Positions 8,515-15,815 of a DNA stretch of 20,198 bases are shown here, piece by piece. The number at the start of each line of letters is the position of its first letter. Position 1 is the stretch's first letter. This DNA is from Cymbomonas tetramitiformis (taxonomy: Eukaryota; Chlorophyta; Pyramimonadophyceae; Pyramimonadales; Pyramimonadaceae), in contig LGRX02009963.1 of NCBI GenBank assembly GCA_001247695.2, positions 30,023 to 50,220 of the forward strand, in the 5' to 3' direction. Made by a program: the position numbers and the translations under genes. The notes below the pieces were generated by a model that saw nothing but the letters and a program-made list of their open reading frames with translations, ran no database searches and was not told where the DNA came from.

Positions 8515-9231
8515 ATGAAGATGGATGGTGGCATGAGGGAGCAGGCTCCTTTGGGATTGGCATCATCGATGACGCCGGGATTCGACATTCAGGCGTACGT
8601 GGACTCGGTGCTCCAAAGATCCATGCAAGAGGAGACCAAGGGGGTCTCCAACTGGTTGAAAGCACACCGATTGAGAAGCGAGCTGTTGGACTGGTGCCTG
8701 ACCCCGGGGAAATCGGTGCCGGAGATACCGAAGCTGATGCGAAAGGTGGCAGCTGCTTTTGGTTTGCCGGGAGCTAGTTCGAGGGAGCCGGAGACTCCTC
8801 AGTCCTTGTATTCCCTTGCCACTCTCATCGAGAGGGAGTTGGCAGGAGGTACTAGGGATGCGTCCTTGCCGGACAATCACATTGCCCTGTTTGCACATCA
8901 ACAAATAAGGGCTACAGTTCCAGAGTGTGAGAAGGATGATACGCACGAGTCAGAATTGCAGATGTTCATTAAAACCCAATCCAAGAAGGCCTCGTTATCA
9001 GGAGCCACTAAGCATGTTACTGCAAAACCGGGAGCCCCTGCAGATGGTAATGCCAAATGTCCAAAATGCCAGGGGTCACATATGCTGCGGGACTGCAAGT
9101 CCCCTTATGCGTTGAACAAGGATGGATCCATCAATGTGACTTGGGTGGACAAACGAAATAAGAATGACAATAGGAATAACCAAAACCAGTTGCCTCAGTT
9201 GCCACCACCTCCTCAGAGGGAGCCTGTTTAG
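8515..9231 (+). CDS. Gag-like protein with CCHC-type zinc knuckle
   Basis: 238 residues from ATG 8515, which directly follows an in-frame TAA, so this start is well defined. The first 130 residues are mostly helical with charged and Leu-rich stretches (for example LRSELLDWCL and LYSLATLIEREL), as in capsid-like Gag regions. A knuckle CPKCQGSHMLRDC lies at 182-194, spaced C-X2-C-X3-H-X4-C; this is one residue shorter than the retroviral knuckle but is seen in other retroelement Gags. The tail is Asn/Gln/Pro-rich and basic. The expected role is packaging element RNA. It lies upstream of Pol and is separated from it by a repeat-rich 850-bp gap. There are no disruptions. Confidence 0.7.
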   Translation: MKMDGGMREQAPLGLASSMTPGFDIQAYVDSVLQRSMQEETKGVSNWLKAHRLRSELLDWCLTPGKSVPEIPKLMRKVAAAFGLPGASSREPETPQSLYSLATLIERELAGGTRDASLPDNHIALFAHQQIRATVPECEKDDTHESELQMFIKTQSKKASLSGATKHVTAKPGAPADGNAKCPKCQGSHMLRDCKSPYALNKDGSINVTWVDKRNKNDNRNNQNQLPQLPPPPQREPV

Positions 9232-9418
9232 AAATCGTCAAAAGTTGCCAGAATGCTGGTCTGTATAATATGTATATAGTGTATCAATATTTGGGAGCGG
9301 GCCAGGATGCCTGTCTTACCTTGTAACATCAGATTCCAGGTTTAAATACCAAATTGAAATGCATTGTTGTATGTGATATGGATTTGCTTGATAAGTTAAT
9401 TTTGCATTTTTGTGAATT

Positions 9419-9770
9419 TGCTCTACGTTAGATTTTCGAAATGTCGATTTGGCTGATTTTGCTCTACGTTAGATTTTCAGATTTCAAATTCGGGATGCTG
9501 GATTTTTCGAATTTTGGATTTGGTATTTTTGCTCTACGTTGGATTTCGAAATTTCGATTTGGCTGATTTTGCTCTACGTTAGATTTTCAGTCTTCAGTCT
9601 TCGGGATGCTGGATTTTCGAATTTTGGATTTGTTTTTTTGCTCTACGTTAGATTTTCGAAATTTCGATTTCGCTGATTTTGCTCTACGTTAAATTTTCAG
9701 ATTTCAGCCTTCGGGATCCTGGATTTCGATAATTGGATTTGCTTTTTTTGCTCTACGTTAGATTTCGGGA
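9419..9770 (+). repeat. Tandem array built on GCTCTACGTT boxes
   Basis: GCTCTACGTT occurs at 9420, 9461, 9531, 9571, 9640, 9681 and 9750. Spacings alternate 41, 70, 40, 69, 41 and 69, which is a repeat of about 110 bp with two boxes per unit, present three times plus a partial copy. Between boxes are T-rich stretches with GATTTTCGAA and CGGGATGCTGGATTT. It lies between the Gag and Pol ORFs and is non-coding. Confidence 0.85.
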
Positions 9771-9987
9771 TCAGCTTCGGAACACTGGGTTTCGGACTTT
9801 GGGATGCATATCTCAAGTTGGAGTGCTTCGCGGATACAGGCAATTAATGCCAATTACCTTGCCTGCACGGACCACCTGGTCCCGTCCGTCATAGAAGCCT
9901 CCCTTTAACATGGGGATGCTGGACGGTTAGAGTACTGACCACAACGGGTGGGTTACTCTCACGAGTAGCACACCGGAAGTGGCCAGG

Positions 9988-10053
9988 CTCGAAAATCGTC
10001 CATCCCTTTCCACAAGATTGGGGCCCGGTAGAGACCGGGGTGCGATTTTCGAG
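9988..10053 (+). promoter_or_regulatory. Stem-loop immediately upstream of the Pol frame
   Basis: Outer arms CTCGAAAATCG (9988-9998) and CGATTTTCGAG (10043-10053) pair perfectly over 11 bp. They enclose an inner hairpin, CCCGGT-AGAG-ACCGGG (10024-10039). The Pol frame opens inside this structure, after a TAG at 10029-10031. It could affect splicing, translation initiation or recoding; the role is not established. Confidence 0.5.
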
Positions 10054-10106
10054 GAGCATTTCTCCTGAAAGGAAGAGTGCTCTGGTGTGGTTGTTGTCTC
10101 GAACAG

Positions 10107-12728
10107 GGACACGAGCCAAACTCAGCCCCACGGAAGGGATTGCTTTTCTTCGATGGTGCATGCCGCTTTAACGCATCGCCGGATTTGAGGCAAGCCTCGT
10201 TCGGGGTGGCACTCTGCTCAGAACAAGGTCAACAGTGGACCCGGGACTACGGACGCCTTGGATCCAAGACGAATAATTATGCAGAATTCGTGGGGGCCGT
10301 GATTGCAATCCAAAGAGCAATAGAATGGAACTTGACCACAGCAACAATTGTTGGGGACTCGGAGCTGGTGGTGTCAGCATTCTCGGGCTCCCGTAACGTT
10401 ATCGCAAAAGACTTGGAGAGACTACTTATCGTTGGGAAAGCTCACATGGCCTTGCGCCCGGATTGTGTTTTCAATTTCAAGCATGTGGCACGGGACCACA
10501 ATAAACTGGCTGACAGCCTGGCCAACTTCGCACTGGATTCTGGCATGCCGGCTACGACAAGTGTGAGAGACCCGCTTGCATTTATTACCATGGCAGTAAA
10601 AGGATTCGACAGTGCCCGGGAAGTGATGGACAGGCAACAGTCCTTAGGGCCATGTGAAGCCCAAGGGCGGGACACCTTGGCCCCTTCAGTAATTGATGCC
10701 CTCAGTGGTAATTTGGTCCCGGACCCCCTTTCCGCACCAGCTAGGGATCCGGGGGAGTTCCGGGTGGGAACTATCCATGAGTGTACCCAGTTCTGGGACA
10801 CGGTGGTAACATCATCAGAGATGGGATTGCTGGTCAAAGAATGGGCAAAGAATGGAGTCTCCATCTTGGATTTCTTCCAACACTTTTCAGGCACTTACGA
10901 AGGGGCTCGTTTCGACTCAAGAACACCCCCGAGGATGCAGTTCAAGAATCATGCGATCCCAGATCATTTGATCCCCTGGATCTCTGGGAAGATACAGGAC
11001 GAGCTCAGGTGGGGAGCGATAAGAGTCTGGGGCAAAGAAGGGGAATGCTCTCCCCCGCATCTTGTTATGCCGGTAGGAGTGGAGCCAGCCAAACCAAGAA
11101 AGATCAACGATGCAAGATTCCTTAACCTTTGGTGTAAGGATATTCCGTTTACCTACGAGTCGGTGACAATGCTTCCACAAATCCTAGAGGTGGGGGATCC
11201 GGCATTTATTATGGACCAAGCGAACGGATTCTTCCATGTGATGCTTACAGAGGAGTCGCAACAGTACATGGGTTTCCTGTGGGATGGCGTTTATTACGTC
11301 TATACAGTTCTCAATTTTGGATGGAAGCTAGCGCCGGTCATTTATAGCGCCTTCGCGGGAGAATTCGCGGGATTCATCCGGCGGCTGGGGATACCATATT
11401 TATACTACATTGATGATAATGCCGGGGGGCCGGCCCCAGTGGGAGCTTCAACTCTTACGAAACATGAAAGAGCCAAAATCTCGGCGTTCGTTGTCTCGTC
11501 ATGCATGACGGCGGCAGGATATTTTATTCATCTGGAGAAGACGGAGTTCATTCCGTCCTTGACCATCACCTGGCTAGGCATTGGTATTGACCTTGCGAAG
11601 CAGGAATTCTTCATCCCGCAGAAAAAATGGGATAAGTTCTTGAGCCTGGCAACGGACCTGCGAGCTTCGTCAAGTATTTCGGCCAGGGACCTGGAAAGAG
11701 TGGCAGGAAAGTTGGTTTCAATGTCAATCGCAGCCCCGGGCATCCTTATTGCATGCAGGAGGCTGTATGCCTTCCTGGCAAAGAGGCACGAATTCTGCAG
11801 AAAAAGTTTTTTCCTGAACAGTAAGCAGATGAGGCATTTCAAACTCTACTTGGGTCAACTCTTCCAGCCGTCGCTGATTAAGGTGTCCGCATTTAGGAAG
11901 CAGGCCCACTGCTCGATACTCGTGGATACAAACGTCGATGGTACAAAAGTCACGGCATCAATCAGAGCAGGGGAATTCCAAGATGAAATTTCGTGCTATC
12001 GAGATTTGAGAACCTGCTCGTCGGTGGATCAGTCAATTTTGATTTCTGAAGCCTTGTTCAAAATCCCAGTAGAACGGGTCCCGCAACGCTGGGACATAAT
12101 CTTGGATAAAAATATCTGGGATTCATCGAGAATCCTCTCGTCTAACCTGGGCGCGAAAGCATGCAAGGACTTGGCAGAAAAGCTCTATAGATTTGTCGCG
12201 GATAACAACTTGGAGCTGAAGGTGGTTTCCTTTTCAAGGGGACCTGATGGAACTATTGTAGTCCCGGATGAAGAGTCTCATTATTCATTAATGCCACGGT
12301 TCTCTCCTCTGTTGAACATGATGTTTGGACGGCACAACATCGACTGCTTCGCAACAACGGCTAATGTTCGGGGATGTCCCAAAATGCGATTTTGCTCAAG
12401 GCTGCCAGAGAAAGAAGCTTGTGGCACCAATGTCTTTGCCTATCCACTAGCTGGACTGAACTGTTATGCTAATCCGCCTTTTGCATTAATGGGACCGTTC
12501 CTGATGTATCTTAGAGAACAGAAAGCGTCAGCCTCTGTGGTTGCTCCACAGTGGGATGGTTTCTCTCCAGATGGGTTCTGGTGGACTACGTACAATAAGC
12601 TGTGCAAACAAAAGTTCAGAATCGCTGAAGTAGGAGAGGTCTGTTTCCAACAACTTAGAAATGGAAGATGGTCAGAAGCAGGCCCACTCCCGTGGGCAGT
12701 CTGGATTTTTAGATTCGATTTTTCTTAG
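10107..12728 (+). CDS. Pol polyprotein: RNase H, reverse transcriptase, degenerate RNase H, methyltransferase-like domain
   Basis: The frame is open from 10032 but has no ATG before the first domain. I start it at the acceptor-like CAG at 10104-10106. Residues below count from 10077. An N-terminal RNase HI domain spans about 20-156, with FFDGA (Asp26), YAE (Glu70), GDSE (Asp94) and DHNKLAD (Asp146), so all four catalytic acids are present. Reverse transcriptase spans about 255-555: IMDQANGFF (motif A, Asp380), FGWKLAP (motif B), YYIDDN (Asp446/447) and TWLGI (motif E). After it, at the normal DIRS RNase H position (about 610-735), only a divergent domain remains, with possible Asp617, Glu658 and Asp677. 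Residues 754-830 have IDCFA and the NPPF motif (799-802) of adenine-N6 methyltransferases, as in the DIRS/PAT methyltransferase segment. 883 codons are uninterrupted from 10077. Confidence 0.88.
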   Translation, partial: GHEPNSAPRKGLLFFDGACRFNASPDLRQASFGVALCSEQGQQWTRDYGRLGSKTNNYAEFVGAVIAIQRAIEWNLTTATIVGDSELVVSAFSGSRNVIAKDLERLLIVGKAHMALRPDCVFNFKHVARDHNKLADSLANFALDSGMPATTSVRDPLAFITMAVKGFDSAREVMDRQQSLGPCEAQGRDTLAPSVIDALSGNLVPDPLSAPARDPGEFRVGTIHECTQFWDTVVTSSEMGLLVKEWAKNGVSILDFFQHFSGTYEGARFDSRTPPRMQFKNHAIPDHLIPWISGKIQDELRWGAIRVWGKEGECSPPHLVMPVGVEPAKPRKINDARFLNLWCKDIPFTYESVTMLPQILEVGDPAFIMDQANGFFHVMLTEESQQYMGFLWDGVYYVYTVLNFGWKLAPVIYSAFAGEFAGFIRRLGIPYLYYIDDNAGGPAPVGASTLTKHERAKISAFVVSSCMTAAGYFIHLEKTEFIPSLTITWLGIGIDLAKQEFFIPQKKWDKFLSLATDLRASSSISARDLERVAGKLVSMSIAAPGILIACRRLYAFLAKRHEFCRKSFFLNSKQMRHFKLYLGQLFQPSLIKVSAFRKQAHCSILVDTNVDGTKVTASIRAGEFQDEISCYRDLRTCSSVDQSILISEALFKIPVERVPQRWDIILDKNIWDSSRILSSNLGAKACKDLAEKLYRFVADNNLELKVVSFSRGPDGTIVVPDEESHYSLMPRFSPLLNMMFGRHNIDCFATTANVRGCPKMRFCSRLPEKEACGTNVFAYPLAGLNCYANPPFALMGPFLMYLREQKASASVVAPQWDGFSPDGFWWTTYNKLCKQKFRIAEVGEVCFQQLRNGRWSEAGPLPWAVWIFRFDFS

Positions 12729-12860
12729 AAACACTTCGTATTCCAAAAACACAAAATTCATGTGATATATTAATAAGCCTCCCATAGTAATCCGTTTACC
12801 CTGGAAAATAAATTGTTGAACGCCTGTAACTTTTGGGGAAGGGGAAAATTTTGAGGTTAA

Positions 12861-13916
12861 CAGGGTGGTGGCAAGAGCCTGTTGAGAAAATCCCCTGACT
12901 GGGCCGCCATACATCTAAGAACGAAGGAGCTTCAGGAAGCAAGGGCCAGGGATGTGTACCAATCGGCCAAACTCCGAAATTTGCGGGCCCTCGGGGAATT
13001 CCTGGCTTGCATGACCCCACCAGAATCATTGGATTCGTGTACAGCGCAACACATCTTATGGTATCTTATTTACTTGGAACAGTTCGGTAAGACTAACGTT
13101 CATTCGGCCACGTGCCCTCAACTGGGAAGATGTAGTTGCCCAGTCAGGCAAGCCACAAGTTCGGTGAATTCCCTTATCGGCAGACTCTCTAGTGCCTTCC
13201 AGGATTTCGGAAGGGGCGGGTCGGACAACCCGTGCACAGGTAGGGTGGTTAAGGTCTATGAAACGATGACCAGCAATGAACAGTTGCAAGCAAGAATCAC
13301 CCCAAATCAGGCAACACCACTTTTCAGTTGTACGATCGACAAGCTAGTGATTCACATGAACGCAGAGGCAGCTGGTTTTGCCTCGACACAAGATTGGATA
13401 CTTTTGTTCATCACTCTTAGATGTAAGGCAATGATCCCGATGGACTTATACGCTCTGAAGAGACCGGCGGAGCTGGGCGCCACAAGGGTGGAAGGGATCA
13501 TAAGATTTCCCGATAACTCCGGTTTTCTCTTCAACTACCAGTGGGGGAAGACACTCCGTTCGGGCGATGAACACGTTTTCGGAATCAAAAGACTCCCTGA
13601 TAAATCTAAATGCCCCATCTCGGCGTTGGAGGACTACCTCCAAGTGATGAAAAATTTGGGTCTGAACCTTGCACAAGGATTCTTGTTCAGACCAGTCAGG
13701 TCTGGCAAAGTGGAAAATAGTCCGATTTCCAGGAAGCAGATGAATTCAGCCCTCAAATACTGGTTGCAAAAAGCGGGGCTGTTCAATGGGGAAACATTCT
13801 TCAGCATTCGGACAGCGGGAGCAATTGAACTTTTCCTTGAAGGAGCCGACCTGCAGCAGGTTATGGGACAGGCGTATTGGAAAACAGAGAGGATTGCTAG
13901 ACATTATACAGTATGA
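12861..13916 (+). CDS. Tyrosine recombinase of the retroelement
   Basis: The frame opens right after TAA at 12858-12860 with CAG. It has no ATG near its start, so expression by splicing at CAG|GGT (12863) or by other means is likely. About 350 residues are encoded. Counting from 12882, the N-terminal half is a helical core-binding-like region (for example LIYLEQFGK, about 62-70). The catalytic half has an Arg in ITLRCKAM (about 175), a candidate Lys in YQWGKTLR, then FSIR (Arg310), GQAYW (Trp333) and the nucleophile in RHYTV (Tyr342). The His usual at the first position of the HxxR box is Phe307. This enzyme would integrate the circular DNA at ACTGT-like sites. It ends 200 bp before repeat B1. 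No disruption is seen. Confidence 0.82.
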   Translation, partial: QGGGKSLLRKSPDWAAIHLRTKELQEARARDVYQSAKLRNLRALGEFLACMTPPESLDSCTAQHILWYLIYLEQFGKTNVHSATCPQLGRCSCPVRQATSSVNSLIGRLSSAFQDFGRGGSDNPCTGRVVKVYETMTSNEQLQARITPNQATPLFSCTIDKLVIHMNAEAAGFASTQDWILLFITLRCKAMIPMDLYALKRPAELGATRVEGIIRFPDNSGFLFNYQWGKTLRSGDEHVFGIKRLPDKSKCPISALEDYLQVMKNLGLNLAQGFLFRPVRSGKVENSPISRKQMNSALKYWLQKAGLFNGETFFSIRTAGAIELFLEGADLQQVMGQAYWKTERIARHYTV

Positions 13917-14118
13917 AAGTGTGGCAAGTCTTGGGAATGTCATCCTCAAGGCAGGTAGAGAAAGTCTCGACGAAAGAATACATGGAGCTGAATGCGGCAC
14001 AATCATTCGTGCGGGTATTTGTATGAGTAATTTGATTATTAATTTCTGTTGGCTCGAGTTTGAGAGTTGGGGTGAAAAGGCGTCAAGAGGCGGGGGTTGT
14101 GAGTGTTGGCGGAGAGGC

Positions 14119-14259
14119 GACGCTGGAGTGGTGCCTTGTTGCTTCGCCTTACTTTCCGCTCTTTTTCTCGCCATTCCTACCCAACGGGAGCGGATCGGAC
14201 AAGGTGACTGGGCGGTCATCCGATTTACGGGGAATCCGCAGGATCAACAGTATCACTGT
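14119..14259 (+). repeat. Split direct repeat B1
   Basis: 141 bp from GACGCTGGAGTG to ACTGT. It matches B2 (14552-14692) with about 5 mismatches and is joined directly to A2. Confidence 0.9.
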
Positions 14260-14264
14260 TGATC
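14242..14264. promoter_or_regulatory. Candidate recombination core site at the B1-A2 junction
   Basis: Perfect 10-bp inverted arms GATCAACAGT (14242-14251) and ACTGTTGATC (14255-14264) surround ATC. This lox-like palindrome equals the junction expected in the circular intermediate (B2 end joined to A1 start). The left element end keeps only the right arm (1748-1757). The right end keeps the left arm with one change (14675-14684) plus ATC and ACTGT. Confidence 0.75.
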
Positions 14265-14502
14265 GCCGACTTTCCTTCCGTCATCAGTGATGACCGTCAT
14301 TCAGGAGACGGATCGTCTGATCTCGCTCCCCGGATCGCGGAAATGAAGAATCGGGAAGTGGCTGTTCACCTCCAGCTTCGAAGTCCAAGTGTCGCAGGGT
14401 GTCGCTCTTAAGTCGGAAATTGGTGAAAATGCTTCACTTTTCCTACCTGCTGACGATTGCTGCGTCTTTCTTCGTCTCCGTTTCCTAACGCAATTTTTCT
14501 TC
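14255..14502 (+). repeat. Split direct repeat A2 (intact, empty-site copy)
   Basis: 248 bp matching A1, with a single TTAA at 14409-14412 where A1 carries the Kolobok-like insertion. It documents the pre-insertion sequence. Confidence 0.9.
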
Positions 14503-14551
14503 CCTGCCCGCCCACCCTTAAAAATGGGTTCTCCAACTCAGGCTCCGATCT

Positions 14552-14692
14552 GACGCTGGAGTGCTGCCTTGTTGCTTCGCCTTTCTTTCCGCTCTTTTTC
14601 TCGCCATTCCTACCCAACAGGAGCGGATCGGACAAGGTGACTGGGCGGTCATCCGATTTACGGGGAATCCGCGGGATCAACAGCATCACTGT
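14552..14692 (+). repeat. Split direct repeat B2 (retroelement right terminus)
   Basis: Second copy of B, ending at ACTGT 14688-14692. Flanking host sequence CGCGATGTCGCG begins where homology to the B1-A2 junction stops. Confidence 0.88.
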
Positions 14693-14954
14693 CGCGATGT
14701 CGCGATTGGGTCAATCTCATGGTATACGTTCCGCTGGTCGATGTTAAATTGCTCAGATGAAGATTTCCTCGCGGCTAAGGATATAGAGTGGGGTACGGCA
14801 CCCCGGAAAACTGGTCTCGGAATTGGATTTGGACCATTGGATCGACCGCTACGAGCGTTGACCGTTCCGTTGACTTTTACTATTTAGACCTAATTTTTCC
14901 AGCAAATTGATGATTCCTGCGCAGGCATCTGTGGAAGAAGTCTTCACTCACTGA

Positions 14955-15000
14955 GAGCATATATGAGCTAGGGATATATATCCCTTACATATATATGCTC
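14955..15000. repeat. AT-rich nested palindrome
   Basis: Outer arms GAGCATATATG (14955-14965) and CATATATATGCTC (14988-15000) enclose the 16-bp perfect palindrome AGGGATATATATCCCT (14970-14985). It can form a cruciform or hairpin. Confidence 0.75.
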
Positions 15001-15210
15001 CCAGTGCGTATGGAGGTTGAGTTTAGCGCGATTCGGGTGTGATCCCATACTTCCGGCTCAAGGAATAGTACGGGTTCACACATTGAGTCATGCAATTTTG
15101 CTAAGAAAGTGGGTGCGACGTACACAAGTTGCGCAGTATCAATTTCTTGAAGGTGCTGCAACTTAACGTACGTTCGTATGCCTTGCCATCTATGCGGATG
15201 GTTGCCGATA

Positions 15211-15241
15211 CCGGCTTGTGCCCGCTTTGAGCACAAGCCGG
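15211..15241. repeat. Perfect 11-bp GC-rich hairpin
   Basis: CCGGCTTGTGC (15211-15221) pairs fully with GCACAAGCCGG (15231-15241) around a 9-base loop. No downstream T-run is present. The function is unknown. Confidence 0.7.
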
Positions 15242-15815
15242 GATCGTCGCGTTCACGCACGTAGACACCGTGCGGGCTCATCTTATGATAAATTTTACCT
15301 TAAAACAGACCCCAAGGAACAATAAACCGAGGGCAATCAAGGGCAATCAAACGCCTAAGACCGATGAAAAATTTTCAGGGAGGAGCCTCAAAACCGGAAA
15401 ACCCCTCTTGGAAAATCGCGTTCAGATCTTCACGTAGCGAACCTCAGAGTTTCCAGGCACGCACAAACCTCATGTTCGCATGTTCAGGAACATGTTCTAA
15501 TATACAAAAATGTTCAAGATAGAATAACATATCCGTGATATATCCTTGAAAAAGGTGCTGAACAGCACCGTTCAAGCAAGTTTGCAGAGCGCTTCTGGAG
15601 CTGCGCAAGGTTTTCAGGCCTAAATCTGAGTTTCGAGATCGCGAATTTCATCGCGTTCGATCGGAAAACCCGACCAACGGAATGTATACAGTGTCACAGC
15701 GAGCCGAACCAAGGCATACACTTTTCTTGTCGCATGTACGGTCTTGAGTACAGGTATATTTGTGCGAGACGTGAATTCTATTGATATTCTTGGCTTTCGA
15801 AATATTTGTCGCAGT

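Larger units (their letters stand above)
1748..14692 (+). mobile_element. DIRS-order (PAT-like) tyrosine-recombinase retrotransposon, interrupted by a DNA transposon
   Basis: The element is bounded by split direct repeats: A1 at the left (1748-1904 plus 5873-5964), and B1 (14119-14259), A2 (14255-14502), B2 (14552-14692) at the right. It encodes reverse transcriptase, RNase H, a methyltransferase-like domain and a tyrosine recombinase, and has no DDE integrase. This arrangement is that of PAT/kangaroo/Ngaro-type YR retrotransposons; the methyltransferase-like segment favours the DIRS/PAT side over Ngaro. Such elements replicate through a circular DNA that the recombinase integrates without target duplication. 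Both ends carry ACTGT (1748-1752 and 14688-14692), the likely exchange sequence. Without the nested 3968-bp insertion and one TTAA, the element is about 8973 bp. The Gag, Pol and YR frames are uninterrupted, while A1/A2 and B1/B2 differ by about 4-5%. Confidence 0.85.
14693..15815. other. Intergenic region between the retroelement and the channel gene
   Basis: No gene is recognised. A minus-strand open frame of 98 residues (14985-15281) has no family match I know and overlaps two palindromes. The region holds an AT-rich cruciform-like sequence, an 11-bp hairpin and a short direct repeat GGGCAATCAA near 15330-15350. The part next to 15816 should contain the channel gene's promoter or an upstream exon. 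Confidence 0.4.

Noticed and set aside
9419..9770. CRISPR-like array
   Set aside because: The spacers are themselves repeated, the box is only 10 bp and the context is a eukaryotic retroelement.
9918..9975. tRNA-like stretch with GGTTAGAG
   Set aside because: The D-arm-like part is suggestive, but no complete cloverleaf with acceptor and T arms could be built. YR retroelements also do not need a tRNA primer.
14119..14692. LTR retrotransposon terminal repeats
   Set aside because: The repeats are split direct (A1 ... B1-A2-B2), and there is a tyrosine recombinase and no DDE integrase or flanking target duplication.
14985..15281. Minus-strand 98-codon frame as a gene
   Set aside because: No recognisable family, and it overlaps two palindromes; coding potential cannot be supported.
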